Assembly: GCA_947307255.1 (NCBI GenBank)
Contig: CAMZIO010000002.1
Location: forward strand, 39,638 to 103,637
From: an uncultured Clostridia bacterium
GTDB taxonomy: Bacteria; Bacillota; Clostridia; Oscillospirales; Oscillospiraceae
Length of the DNA: 64,000 bases
Direction of reading: 5' to 3'
Position numbers and translations under genes: made by a program. Shown piece after piece: positions 18,778-28,590 of the stretch (the stretch's first letter is position 1; each line of letters starts with the position of its first letter). The notes below the pieces were generated by a model. It was given only the letters and a program-made list of their open reading frames with translations, had not been told where the DNA came from and did no database searches.

Positions 18778-19940
18778 GTTGTCTCCCCTCTCAGTTGTCT
18801 CTTGATCCGCTGTATCTCGTTGATACACAGCACCACCAGCTCTCCGTATGCGATGGAGTACACCTTATCTCCATCCTCCACGCGCCAGCCGAGCGCGCCG
18901 AAATCGTGCACGCGGGTCTGCGTCTCCTTCAGCGCGTCGAGCACCTCCTGCGCAATCAGCCCGGTGCAGCGCCGGCTTCGGTCGCCCTTGCGGTAATACG
19001 TGCACGGCCGCAGCCTGTCAAAGATCCGCTCGAAGGCGTCCACGTCATAGCGGATATCCTCCTTCACGCGCCGATCGGAGGACACCTGCATCTGGCTGGT
19101 GGCGTAGCATCCGCCGTTTGCGACGAATATACTGTGCGGGCCCGCGCCGTAGGTCATGCGCACGCCGCCCGAAGTTACGACGACGTAGTTGCTCAGGCTT
19201 ATGTCTGAGATGGCGACGCCAGCAAACTGCGCCGCATTGGTGGCGCCCATATAGCCGTATACGGTGCTTCCGTATTTTGCGGCCAAAAATCCGTCCATCG
19301 CCAAATTCGCCGCACTCAGCGTCCCTGTGGTGATGTTCCCTGCGTTGATGACGGTCTCTCCTCCCGTCTGGCTCAGGTTCGTGAAGGTAACGTAGCCGTC
19401 CAGTTGGATATTCTGCGCCACGAGCTGGATCGCCCGGTCGCTGAGTGTGAAGTTGCTTGCGCTCGTCCCGCTCGCCACGATCCAGTTGATCTTCTGCGCC
19501 GTCTGCGTAACGCTTGAGATATCCCCCTCCGCGCTCTGCACACGGGCAGTCAGACCCGCCGCCGTCTGCTGCAGCACGGACACGTTCCCCTCCGCGCTTT
19601 GTATCCGCGCCGTCAACGCTGCCTCGGATAGCTGCAATGCAGAGATATTTCCCTCGGCGTCGCTCACCTGCGCGGCAAGTCCCTCCGCCGTCGCCGCCAG
19701 CATCGTCAACTTTCCTTCCTCGTCTTCCAGGCGCGCGTACACGGGCTCCGTGATCACCTGCTGCAGCTTATCCAGTGCCGCGGCGTTAAAATTCCGTAAA
19801 TCCAGGTTGTTCAGCGTATAGCGCATCTGCTCCACCAGCATGAACACGTAATTCTGAATCGTCGTAACCTTCTCGTCCGTGCTTTCGCCCTGTGTAAAGG
19901 TCGGGAAATTCGTGTCAATATATAGCCAGTTCGAGGGCAA
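18774..19940 (-). CDS. Tail fibre/appendage protein with peptidase S74 chaperone domain
   Basis: C-terminal SSDRRVKEDIRYDVDAFERIFDRLRPCTYYRKG...TGLIAQEVLDAL...YSIAYGELVVLCINEIQRIKRQL. Confidence 0.82.
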   Translation of the reverse strand: MPSNWLYIDTNFPTFTQGESTDEKVTTIQNYVFMLVEQMRYTLNNLDLRNFNAAALDKLQQVITEPVYARLEDEEGKLTMLAATAEGLAAQVSDAEGNISALQLSEAALTARIQSAEGNVSVLQQTAAGLTARVQSAEGDISSVTQTAQKINWIVASGTSASNFTLSDRAIQLVAQNIQLDGYVTFTNLSQTGGETVINAGNITTGTLSAANLAMDGFLAAKYGSTVYGYMGATNAAQFAGVAISDISLSNYVVVTSGGVRMTYGAGPHSIFVANGGCYATSQMQVSSDRRVKEDIRYDVDAFERIFDRLRPCTYYRKGDRSRRCTGLIAQEVLDALKETQTRVHDFGALGWRVEDGDKVYSIAYGELVVLCINEIQRIKRQLRGETT

Positions 19941-20000
19941 TTCTCTTCCTCCTTTCCGGAAAGCGGGCCGGCCGTTCCGGCCGGCCCGCGGCCTCAGCGC

Positions 20001-20627
20001 TTATTCCAGCTTGCCCAGACGGTCAAGGACCGTCAGCACACGGCAAAGATCCTCGCTCAGATTCAGCTCGCCCTTTGCGTCTCCTTTGAGCGCGCCTTTC
20101 TCCACGCACTTGCGTACCGCCTGCGCGTACCACTCCGGCACGTCTTTGAGCGTTTTATAAATCACCATCTTTTTTTCCTCCGTCTTCGTCTCTGTCTTTT
20201 TCGGCGGCATCATCGGCGGCAATATCCCCGCGCGCAGCAGCGCCCCCGTCCATCGGCCTCTGTCGTCCCATTGCAGGTGCGGACGATCGGTAAAGCTCTT
20301 CCAGTCGCCGCCCCAGGAAAAGCCGAGCTCCTTTGCGATGGCGGCGACCTCCGCGAAAAAGGCAAGATCCCGGTACTCCTGCCCCGGAACGTTTTTGCAG
20401 AAATCGAAGGCCAAGCCGCAGCCGTGGAAGGTCGTTACCTTGCTGTTTGTAACGATCTGACCGGGGCGTGTCCGTCCCTGCGCATACAGCAGCGCCTGGT
20501 ACTCGTCGTCTCGCAGTGTCTGCGTGATCAGCACGTGCAGGCCCCGCCTGGCGCACCGCTCCAGCAGCACCTCCGCGTTCAGCTTAACGTCGGCGCGCAG
20601 ATCGTCAAGGCTCCTGCTGTTGATCAT
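20001..20627 (-). CDS. Endolysin, M15 (L-Ala-D-Glu / D-Ala carboxypeptidase-like) peptidase
   Basis: SRSLDDLRADVKLNAEVLLERC...TQTLRDDEYQALLYAQGRT...HGCGLAFDF...DRPHLQW. Confidence 0.87.
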   Translation of the reverse strand: MINSRSLDDLRADVKLNAEVLLERCARRGLHVLITQTLRDDEYQALLYAQGRTRPGQIVTNSKVTTFHGCGLAFDFCKNVPGQEYRDLAFFAEVAAIAKELGFSWGGDWKSFTDRPHLQWDDRGRWTGALLRAGILPPMMPPKKTETKTEEKKMVIYKTLKDVPEWYAQAVRKCVEKGALKGDAKGELNLSEDLCRVLTVLDRLGKLE

Positions 20628-20964
20628 GCCGCTCCCTCCCCGTCAGGTATCCGATCAGCCTCTCGATCACGCCCAGCGCATCCGCGTACAGCTCGTCGTA
20701 GCCGTACATGGCGGCATAGGCTACCAGCAGCCCCAGCAGCGCCCCGGCAGCCAGCGCGCCGAGGCACGCCCACACACTCAGCCAGCTCTGCAGTGTGATC
20801 GCCGCGAAGCACGCGCCCTCGCTCAGCACGACCGCCCAGAGCACCACCACGTGCTCCGGCGTTTTGACCTTCACAACGCGCTTCGTAATTTCGGTGAATA
20901 CGTTCACCGCCGCCACCAGCGCGGCGATCAGCGCCGGCAGCGGCACAAATTCAAAGATCTTCAT
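20605..20964 (-). CDS. Holin-like membrane protein
   Basis: MKIFEFVPLPALIAALVAAVNVFTEITKRV...; hydrophobic segments, adjacent to endolysin. Confidence 0.65.
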   Translation of the reverse strand: MKIFEFVPLPALIAALVAAVNVFTEITKRVVKVKTPEHVVVLWAVVLSEGACFAAITLQSWLSVWACLGALAAGALLGLLVAYAAMYGYDELYADALGVIERLIGYLTGRERHDQQQEP

Positions 20965-21235
20965 GTACGTCCTCTCTTTCCCGGCTCTTGCCGAAAATAA
21001 ATCCGTCGTTGTGTTCAAAGATGTTTCCCGCGGTCTTGAGCATTGCAACACCCAAAATCGCATCGATCGCCGACTGAGACAGCTCCACCACCGGGAACGG
21101 CTGGCCGAACTTCACTGTCGCATAGCCGGCAATCAGATAGCTGATCGTCACCCAGCAAATCGCCGCGATCGGAATGATCACGTAGAGCCATTTTGTTACG
21201 CTCAACAAAATGCTTTTCTTCTTCCGTGTCTTCAT
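20951..21235 (-). CDS. Small phage membrane protein, lysis module
   Basis: Two predicted TM stretches; overlaps neighbours. Confidence 0.55.
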   Translation of the reverse strand: MKTRKKKSILLSVTKWLYVIIPIAAICWVTISYLIAGYATVKFGQPFPVVELSQSAIDAILGVAMLKTAGNIFEHNDGFIFGKSREREDVHEDL

Positions 21236-21600
21236 GCGCCGCCTCCAGTCTCATACTCGGCCAGGATCGACCGCTCGATCTCCTTCTGCGCCTCCTCGGC
21301 GTTTTGGAACTCCTCCCAGGCGTCCTCCAGCTCCCCGTTGGGCGGCGGCTTAATCAATGCGTGATGCATCCAGAAAAGCAGACGCCCCTCTGCGCGGCGC
21401 CGCCGTTGCTCGGCCTCGCTGCGCTTTCGCTTGATCTTCAGGCGCTCCTGCCGCTTTGCCTCCGCGCTCACAAGCTTCTTGTCAAAGTAGCGTTTGAGGT
21501 AATGCAGCGCCAGCCCGGAGATCAGGAAACTCACCAGCGCACCCGGCACAGCGTTCGCCGCCGCGCGCAAAAACTCACTCATCTGTATCCTCCCCGGCAA
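21232..21600 (-). CDS. Small membrane-anchored coiled-coil protein (possible spanin/holin accessory)
   Basis: N-terminal hydrophobic segment then basic helix; lysis module context. Confidence 0.4.
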   Translation of the reverse strand: MPGRIQMSEFLRAAANAVPGALVSFLISGLALHYLKRYFDKKLVSAEAKRQERLKIKRKRSEAEQRRRRAEGRLLFWMHHALIKPPPNGELEDAWEEFQNAEEAQKEIERSILAEYETGGGA

Positions 21601-21666
21601 GCTCCAGCAATCGGTCCAGTCGGAGCAGCCGATCCAAAATCCGAAAAATGATCCGTTCCATGCCGC

Positions 21667-24315
21667 TCACCCCTCCATGTATTTCGCTGCCAGCTCAATC
21701 CCGCTGACCTCTGCCGTTACCGTGAGCGTGTTGCTTCCAGCCGTCAGCCGCAAAGCCTGTGGCGCTGCGCTCTCGGTCGTCGGCGCGTCCTGTACCCAAA
21801 TGGATACGGCCCCGGCGTCCGAATAAAACACGTTCCCGCCGGCAATCGTGTCGATTTGCTGCGGCGTGAGCTGGTATACGACCGGCTCGATCGGCAGAAT
21901 GAAGCGAAATGCCGTGGCGTCGTATTTTGCGTTAAACAGCGTTACGATGTTGTCGCCCTCGTGGTACTCTGGCAAAGCACCAAAAGGCACATACATATGT
22001 AGATATTGTGTTGCCGAGCCGATGGTGCCCGCCGTATTGGCGTGCCAATCGTACACGCTGCCGGACACGACAGGAATCAAATTACCGCGGCATTTGTGTA
22101 TATCGGTGCTGCTTCTGCGCAAATAGCTGCCGTCAAGGTATATTCTGCCATAGAAGCCATTGGCGCCCTTTGAAAAGGCTCTCCAGTCTGTGCCGGTCCG
22201 CATCACTCGATCCACCGTCAGCGTACCGTTGACAATATCCAGCGTACCGCCGTACACCGTTCCGGCAGAGACCGGGAATGTTTCGGGATAGTCTGTCGGC
22301 GCAACGTACGGCTCCCAATCCGTAGCGGTCGAGCCGCGTTCAAGCTGGATGTAGCAATCCGCGTTGACCTCCACGCCGACGGTCGCGCAGTTGACGTTGA
22401 TGTAACACGCCGTCGCCTCGGTCAGCGTTACCGTCGTTTGTGTTCTGGTGCTGTTGATCCAGTCAACGCTTGCCGGGGAACCCGTAACTCGTCGGAGCTG
22501 GATCACGCAGTTGACGCACGTGCCGACCATCGAAAAAGTGTATGTGCCTGCCGGTAAGTTGATCGCTCTGCTGGACGGAATCGCGGTGCGGTTCGCGCCC
22601 GCAGTGGTCGTACCGCTCGCCAAAACCTTGGAATCCACGCACGAAAACGTAACGCCGCCGTTCGTGTACTCCGCCATGTCCTGCACGTCCAGCAGGTTTT
22701 TCACGGCCTTTGTCAGCGTTGCCTCCGTCCATCCCGCAATCGGGCACTCGTTGCTATAAGGCGCATAGCTTGTCGCCGTGTCGCCAAGCTCAAGCTGCGG
22801 CGTGCACAAGGAGATATCCACATCGTCAATGTCTGCAAACCGATCGCTCGCACGCATGACGGTGAGCCGGATATAGGCCGCGCTCGTGTCCGAAATCGTA
22901 AATGTTTTGGTTCGGTTCCCGGTAATTTCGCTGTCGCTGTTCGTCGATCTGTTCCCCAACCAATTTTTCGACGCATCAAAGTAGTTGTAGTTGATCCAGG
23001 CTATGTCTTGCGTTTGCTGCTGGTCAATGCTCATCGTGTAGGCCGCGCCCGGCGTGATGGCGATATACGGCGACGTTTGACGGGTGCTATATGCCTCCCA
23101 AGTACCATTGTTATATTGGCCGACAGCCCAGCCATCGCTTGGGCAGACGTTTTTCCCGGCTCCACCCGCCCATGGTTTGTCGTAGCCGTGGAGGTCTTGC
23201 GTTGGCTCTAAACTGACGATCGCCGCGTTGATCGGCGTCGCCGCCTCCGCGTCGAACGTCGCCACAGCGCCGCTGTACTCCGTGCCCGGCGCGTGTACGA
23301 CGATCGCGCCGACGTCCAGCGCCCCGGTGCTGCTGAGGTACGGCCTGCCGACGTCCTGCGTCCCGTCGTACAGGATAGCCTCCGTGCGCCGCGTTACCTC
23401 GCCGGAAATGATATCCTGCGTGTCCGCTACGCTGCCCACCGCAAGCAGATCAACCGCGCCCGCCGTGTCGCCGCTGGTGGCGGTGATGACCTCCGGCGTG
23501 CCGGTTACGGTCCTCACGATGTGGGAGTAATCGTAGCCTCCAACGGTCGGGGTCGTGCCGACCGGCTCGAAAAAGGTCTCGGATACCGTGTCATACCAGC
23601 CAATTTCTCCGTCGCTCACACGCTCACACGGAATACCCTTGAATCGCAAGCCGTTAGGCCCTTCTACCTCAACATTCCCAAAGAGTGTACCTCTAAAAGA
23701 CGCCGCCGAGGTGGTTGTGCTCGTTGTGCCAATGAAGAAATCATTAGGACAGACGAAATCAATCTCTTCCCATGTGCTGTCAATCTCCATTCCGGCGGCG
23801 CCGGTCGGTGTGATTGCGACATCGTATCTCTTACCCTTAATCGATTTGCTACTGTATTGCCCGGAGTAATATCGCAGGTATTTGTAATTATCCGAGTTCG
23901 TGTACAAAGAATAGTTCGCACCACTTGCCGATCCGCTGTAACTGCCGATTACGTTGCAAGCATTATCTATCTCATATGAGAATCGAAGCGTGTCAGCGCC
24001 AGTCAGATGGAAGTCCGGCACCACATAATAGCAGTTGTTATTCATCGACATGGACAAAAGCCGCCTGTATCCGTCGGGCAGCTCGTCGTCGTGCAGACCA
24101 ATCACGCCGTTATTGCACTTGAGCGCGCCGCTCTCAACCGTGCATTTCCCACGCTGGATTAGTGAGCGAAGCAGGCCCGCCTTGGCGTTTGGAAGCGACA
24201 GAGGGCTCACTCCGTCCACTGTAACCACAGCCCCACTGGCGCCTCCGATCACGCCCATGCCGCGCAGCCAGATCAGCCGGTGCAGCAGCGTCCTATCGTT
24301 GCGCACAATCATCAC
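21667..24315 (-). CDS. Large tail fibre / receptor-binding-type protein (882 aa)
   Basis: Multiple jelly-roll-like repeats (ITPGAAYTMS..., LPAGTYTFSMVG...), terminal Ig-like segment. Confidence 0.6.
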   Translation of the reverse strand: MMIVRNDRTLLHRLIWLRGMGVIGGASGAVVTVDGVSPLSLPNAKAGLLRSLIQRGKCTVESGALKCNNGVIGLHDDELPDGYRRLLSMSMNNNCYYVVPDFHLTGADTLRFSYEIDNACNVIGSYSGSASGANYSLYTNSDNYKYLRYYSGQYSSKSIKGKRYDVAITPTGAAGMEIDSTWEEIDFVCPNDFFIGTTSTTTSAASFRGTLFGNVEVEGPNGLRFKGIPCERVSDGEIGWYDTVSETFFEPVGTTPTVGGYDYSHIVRTVTGTPEVITATSGDTAGAVDLLAVGSVADTQDIISGEVTRRTEAILYDGTQDVGRPYLSSTGALDVGAIVVHAPGTEYSGAVATFDAEAATPINAAIVSLEPTQDLHGYDKPWAGGAGKNVCPSDGWAVGQYNNGTWEAYSTRQTSPYIAITPGAAYTMSIDQQQTQDIAWINYNYFDASKNWLGNRSTNSDSEITGNRTKTFTISDTSAAYIRLTVMRASDRFADIDDVDISLCTPQLELGDTATSYAPYSNECPIAGWTEATLTKAVKNLLDVQDMAEYTNGGVTFSCVDSKVLASGTTTAGANRTAIPSSRAINLPAGTYTFSMVGTCVNCVIQLRRVTGSPASVDWINSTRTQTTVTLTEATACYINVNCATVGVEVNADCYIQLERGSTATDWEPYVAPTDYPETFPVSAGTVYGGTLDIVNGTLTVDRVMRTGTDWRAFSKGANGFYGRIYLDGSYLRRSSTDIHKCRGNLIPVVSGSVYDWHANTAGTIGSATQYLHMYVPFGALPEYHEGDNIVTLFNAKYDATAFRFILPIEPVVYQLTPQQIDTIAGGNVFYSDAGAVSIWVQDAPTTESAAPQALRLTAGSNTLTVTAEVSGIELAAKYMEG

Positions 24316-24530
24316 TCCTTAAAGCTAAACTGTTTCCCCCAGGCGTCGGCGGTCTCCTTAAAAAAGTAGACGTCGCCGGTGTCGGACTCAACAAGGATAC
24401 TGCCCTCGGCAAGCTGCGCACCGTTTGCGTTGGTCGGCTTTGTGTCGTCGCTTGCACATGTGCCCTCTCGGTAATACTTAAATTCCCCGTTGGAAAAGCC
24501 AACCTGCACCGAATGATTCCAGTAAACCAT
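24312..24530 (-). CDS. Small phage appendage protein
   Basis: MVYWNHSVQVGFSNGEFKYYREGTCASDDTKPTNANGAQLAEGSILVESDTGDVYFFKE... Confidence 0.55.
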   Translation of the reverse strand: MVYWNHSVQVGFSNGEFKYYREGTCASDDTKPTNANGAQLAEGSILVESDTGDVYFFKETADAWGKQFSFKE

Positions 24531-24552
24531 GTAATCTATACCTCCAAAAAAA

Positions 24553-25389
24553 TTAAATACAGAAACACGCGGGTACGCCAACCGCCGAGTCCGTATATAC
24601 CCAGCTCGTTCTGCCCGATTGGTCAACACTCACGAAGATTGCGCCCTCGCTGGATACGTAACGGTCCGGCGACCGCGTCCACCAGCTTTTCGCCGTGCCT
24701 GCTACCGCCTTTACCCTATCCGCGGCGCTGTTGTGCGCTGTGTACCATGCGTATTGCGTGCCTTCCGCTGTGCCGCCTTTTGCATAGGTTGCCGTGCCGA
24801 AAATCTCAACTTCTGCCGGCAGGAAAAGCGTTTCTGCCGTTGTTGCAATGGTCGCGCTGTTTACGCTCGTAGCGGTCCGCACGTTAACGGTCTTGATTCG
24901 GTTTTGCGTGATAGTTGGCAGGTATCCGTACAGCGTGCCGCCCATCCAGCTGCGCAGATCAGAGTTGCCCCAGCCGGTGGTTCTGGAGTAGTCTCGCTTC
25001 ATTACCTGCGTTGTGCCAAAACAGTCAATCATCTGAAACAGCATCGCCGCTTTCCCAGTTGCCGTCGCCACACCGTATGCCGTTGCCGTCGTCAAGTCGT
25101 AGTGGTTAAAACCCATCAGCCGCCACGCATACGTCGTCCCGTTCATGCTGACCGTTAATGCGTCGCCCACGCTGAACTGGTAATGCGCGCCGTTGTAGTC
25201 CACGTACACGGTTTGCGTTGCACTGGTGATATTTGCGTTATTTGAGATCAGTGCTGGAATATCGTCGCTGCTCCAAAGGGCAGATGCCGTAAGCGCGGCC
25301 GATCCGGAGATGTAAGTAACCCCGCTTTTTGGCGCCAGATACGCAGCGTCCGGCGTCGTCAGCTCCAGTCTGCGTCGGACGTAGATCAT
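24553..25389 (-). CDS. DUF6273/lectin-fold-like appendage protein
   Basis: GWGNSDLRSWM...TITQNRIKTV...LFLPAEVEIFG...SWWTRSPDRY...VGVPACFCI*. Confidence 0.65.
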   Translation of the reverse strand: MIYVRRRLELTTPDAAYLAPKSGVTYISGSAALTASALWSSDDIPALISNNANITSATQTVYVDYNGAHYQFSVGDALTVSMNGTTYAWRLMGFNHYDLTTATAYGVATATGKAAMLFQMIDCFGTTQVMKRDYSRTTGWGNSDLRSWMGGTLYGYLPTITQNRIKTVNVRTATSVNSATIATTAETLFLPAEVEIFGTATYAKGGTAEGTQYAWYTAHNSAADRVKAVAGTAKSWWTRSPDRYVSSEGAIFVSVDQSGRTSWVYTDSAVGVPACFCI

Positions 25390-26837
25390 CCGATCACCCC
25401 CACGCGCACGCTCACCGCCGCGCTCGGCTTGGTGTCAGTGTAAAAGGTGATCGTCCCGCTGCCGAGCGCCTGTCCGTACTTGCAAATATTGTTCCACGCT
25501 TCCAGCGTTGCCGCGTCCGTCTGCCCTGCCGTCAGATTGAGGTCGAGGATCACGATTTTGCCGGACGCCACGCCCGTAACTGACACCTGCTGCGAGTACG
25601 GCGCGCTCGATCCCGTCCACCCGGCGGCGGTCAGGGAAACGGTCGTCTCGGCATGGGTGCTGACCGCTCCGGTCTTACCGTCCACGCTGGATACGGGAGC
25701 GGTTTGCAGCGCCGTATCCGCTTTGCCGAGGGAAGTCTGCACCGCGCTGGCAAGTGCACTTTTGGGGATTCCTGTGCTCGGCTTTTGATATGCCGTATCA
25801 GCCTTCCCCAGCGAGGTCTGCACGGCGCTTGCAAGGTCGGTTTTCGGGATGCCGGTGCTTGGCTTTTGATACGCGCTGTCCGCGGCGTCCAGGCTTCCCT
25901 GCACCCCGTCGGCCAGATCGCTCTTCGGGATCCCGCCGCTCGGCTTGGAATACGTCCCTTTTCCCGCAACAGCCGCATCGACGTAGGCAAATACGTCCTG
26001 CTCCTTCCCCGTTGGATCATAGATCTGCTTCGTCATGTCGCCCGCGCCCTGCCCGTCCGTGCCGTTCAGCACGTCAAAGCTCAGCGGATTGCTCGCCGGG
26101 TGCGTCGCATCGGTGATCGTGATCCGGTGGCCCCGCGGAATATCCTCCACGCTCACGCTCGGGCTCACGCCGTCCGCGCCCGGCGCACCGTCTGCGCCGT
26201 CCTGTCCGTCTTCCCCGTCCCGTCCGTTTGTGCCGTCTTGACCGTCGAACACGTCGAAGGTCAGCGGATTGCTCGCGCCGTGCGTCGCATCGGTGATCGT
26301 GATCCGATGGCCTCCGGCAACGTCGCTCACACGGATGGTCGGGCTCACGCCGTCCGACCCGTCTGCGCCCGGCGCGCCGGGCGCACCGTGCAGGCTTTCC
26401 AGCCAGTCCTCCAGCGTCCCCTCGTAACCCGCCTTTACCGCCAGCGCATAGGCGCTGATATAGTATTCCGGCGTCAAGGGGCAGCCGTAGGGCCGCTGCG
26501 CCGGCGCATACCGCTCTGCAAAATAGCGCACGAACTCGCCGTAGTGCGCGTTATACTCGGCCATGGTGTTCTGATACTTGTCATATTCGCCGTTGGCGTA
26601 GTCGATCTTCGCCTCCAGCCACAGCTCGTAAATATCGTCATACGGAGGCTTCACCAGCAGCGTGCGCGTCAGATCGTCCGCTGTATAGTGCAGCTGCTCC
26701 GCATCCGCCTCGCTCATCAAAAACACGCACAGCGCGATCCTTCCCTCCAGCGCGTTGAGCCACGCGATCTTCGTCGCCGTAGAAAAGGCGTTCGGCTTGA
26801 GCTCGTCCGCCATGGCCACGGCCTCCTGGATTGTCAT
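25386..26837 (-). CDS. Tail fibre with collagen-like G-X-Y tract and 27-aa tandem repeats
   Basis: GAPGAPGADGSDG, DGQDGTNGRDGEDGQDGADGAPGADG; repeated YQKPSTGIPKxxLASAVQTSLGKADTA. Confidence 0.8.
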   Translation of the reverse strand: MTIQEAVAMADELKPNAFSTATKIAWLNALEGRIALCVFLMSEADAEQLHYTADDLTRTLLVKPPYDDIYELWLEAKIDYANGEYDKYQNTMAEYNAHYGEFVRYFAERYAPAQRPYGCPLTPEYYISAYALAVKAGYEGTLEDWLESLHGAPGAPGADGSDGVSPTIRVSDVAGGHRITITDATHGASNPLTFDVFDGQDGTNGRDGEDGQDGADGAPGADGVSPSVSVEDIPRGHRITITDATHPASNPLSFDVLNGTDGQGAGDMTKQIYDPTGKEQDVFAYVDAAVAGKGTYSKPSGGIPKSDLADGVQGSLDAADSAYQKPSTGIPKTDLASAVQTSLGKADTAYQKPSTGIPKSALASAVQTSLGKADTALQTAPVSSVDGKTGAVSTHAETTVSLTAAGWTGSSAPYSQQVSVTGVASGKIVILDLNLTAGQTDAATLEAWNNICKYGQALGSGTITFYTDTKPSAAVSVRVGVIG

Positions 26838-26891
26838 GCTCTTTTCTCCTTCCTGTCAAAAAGGGCGGGGCGTTCTGCCCCGCCCCCTCTC

Positions 26892-27125
26892 TCACGCGCC
26901 GGTGGAAAGCTTCGTTACCAGTGCGTTATACTTGGTCTTCAGCTCGTTGGCCAGCGTTACCACCGCGTCGAACTCCGCCTTCGTCGGGGCCGATCCCGCC
27001 GCGGCCGCACCGTTTTCCGCGCTCACCTGGTACGTGCTCGCCGTCAGACCGTTGAGCTTTTGCGTGCCTCCGACCTCCAGGTCGCCCATTACCTCCAGAT
27101 TCGTTACTCTCGTCGCGTTGTCCAT
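26892..27125 (-). CDS. Small phage structural protein
   Basis: MDNATRVTNLEVMGDLEVGGTQKLNGL...; directly downstream of capsid. Confidence 0.5.
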   Translation of the reverse strand: MDNATRVTNLEVMGDLEVGGTQKLNGLTASTYQVSAENGAAAAGSAPTKAEFDAVVTLANELKTKYNALVTKLSTGA

Positions 27126-27137
27126 CTTCGCGCCTCC

Positions 27138-28136
27138 TTACAGGCTGTTGCCGCCGCTCATGCCGCCGGCCGCCGCGAATCGCCAGTCGTTAAAGGCCGC
27201 GTTGAAGCGGCTGCGGCCGCGCCAAACGTTCGCGTCGGTGTTCTCGTCGATCGTCGAGCGTACGGCCAGCTCGATGCGGTCATTCCACACCGCGCCGCCG
27301 TAGGTTTCGTTGTACTTGCTGTCCAGCAGCATCCACGGCGCGGTACCGCCCGTGACAAACTGGTTGAGATAGCTCCACACGATCACGTTCCAACGGCCGT
27401 ACTGGTAGTTGAATGCGTTGTTCGCCGTAACCGGGTCTTTATCCGCGCCGATGGCGGCAAACACGGCCTTCTTCAGATCCGCGTCCTCCGGGATCACGAT
27501 GGTGTCCGGCGCCACGTCCAGGATCTCGTCGTTGTCGCCGCGGAACAGGTGCATCTTGGTTTCCAGCTTGCCCAGCGCGTCTGCGCTGAATGCGTCGGAG
27601 AAGCAGTTGCACTGGTTCGCGCCCTTGACCTTGGCCGTGTGGCCGGTGTGGAACAGGCTCTTCCCGTCCGCCGCCTTCAGGTCGAAGGTCTTTCCGCGGT
27701 AGCTCACGGCGTTGTTCCCGTTCAGCGCGCCGCCGAACAGCGCCGCGCCGAACATTTCGCGCGTGCGGCCGTAGCTCGTCATAAAGGCTGCCGGGCGTGC
27801 GCGCAGATCCAGCAGCTTGCTGTCCTCGATGATTTCCGCGCTGATGCGGAAGCTGTCCTTCCAGGTGTCGTATACCAGCAGCTTCTTGTAGCCCTCCTGC
27901 ATTCCGTCCGTCGGATACGCGCCGTTTTCTCCCACGGGGTTAAAACCGCTCATCGCGGTCATCGTGGTCAGCAGGTCGCCGTAGTTTTCGCTCTTTCCCA
28001 TCAAAAACAGATTTTTGAGCACGCTGGTCTGCTCGAACTGCTCGCCGCGCTGCTCGATAAACATACGGATCGGCGCCTGACAGTTGCCGTATACGCTGTC
28101 GTTGAGGCCGCTGCCCTCAGAAAATACAATATTCAT
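27138..28136 (-). CDS. Major capsid protein
   Basis: 332 aa, directly downstream of scaffold and decoration-type genes; MNIVFSEGSGLNDSVYGNCQAPIRMFIEQRGEQFEQTSVLKNLF... Confidence 0.72.
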   Translation of the reverse strand: MNIVFSEGSGLNDSVYGNCQAPIRMFIEQRGEQFEQTSVLKNLFLMGKSENYGDLLTTMTAMSGFNPVGENGAYPTDGMQEGYKKLLVYDTWKDSFRISAEIIEDSKLLDLRARPAAFMTSYGRTREMFGAALFGGALNGNNAVSYRGKTFDLKAADGKSLFHTGHTAKVKGANQCNCFSDAFSADALGKLETKMHLFRGDNDEILDVAPDTIVIPEDADLKKAVFAAIGADKDPVTANNAFNYQYGRWNVIVWSYLNQFVTGGTAPWMLLDSKYNETYGGAVWNDRIELAVRSTIDENTDANVWRGRSRFNAAFNDWRFAAAGGMSGGNSL

Positions 28137-28182
28137 TCTCGCTTAACTCCCTTCCCGGTTCGTTCGTCTTTTCTTTTGCCGC

Positions 28183-28584
28183 TCAGAAGCGGACCCAAAC
28201 CTTGCCGCCGGCGCCGCTTGCGGCCGCCTCGTCAAAGTCCACGACCTCCGCCACGCCGCTTGTTTTCGTCGCCGTAACCTGCAGGCCGTCGCTGGCGTGC
28301 AGCGTTACCTTGTCGCCCTTTTTGATCGCCGCGAAGCTCGCGCTGTTCGTGGTTTCATAGATCACGTCCTTCTCCACGCGGATCACGGGGATAATATCCC
28401 CCGCTGCGAGCGCGCTCTCCTTTTCCGCCATGCTGATATACGTCGGCGCGGTCGTTCCCGTGGCGATTGCCAGGTTTCCGCTGCTCTGGACAAGCGCCAT
28501 GCCCACCTTCGGCGTAATTGCGCTGCACGGCAGATATTCCCACGGGGTTACAGCCCCGTCCTTGCTTTTGGCCGGAATAAACAT
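28183..28584 (-). CDS. Head decoration-like protein
   Basis: 133 aa, IKKGDKVTLHASDGLQVTATKTSGVAEVV; between scaffold and capsid. Confidence 0.5.
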   Translation of the reverse strand: MFIPAKSKDGAVTPWEYLPCSAITPKVGMALVQSSGNLAIATGTTAPTYISMAEKESALAAGDIIPVIRVEKDVIYETTNSASFAAIKKGDKVTLHASDGLQVTATKTSGVAEVVDFDEAAASGAGGKVWVRF

Positions 28585-28590
28585 CTTCCC

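Noticed and set aside
24553-25389. Diversity-generating retroelement
   Set aside because: Lectin-like target present, but no reverse transcriptase or template repeat recognised in the window.
25653-28277. Long plus-strand ORFs across structural genes (25653-28277, 28297-30201, 30343-32550)
   Set aside because: Mirror frames of well-supported minus-strand capsid, scaffold, portal and terminase genes.
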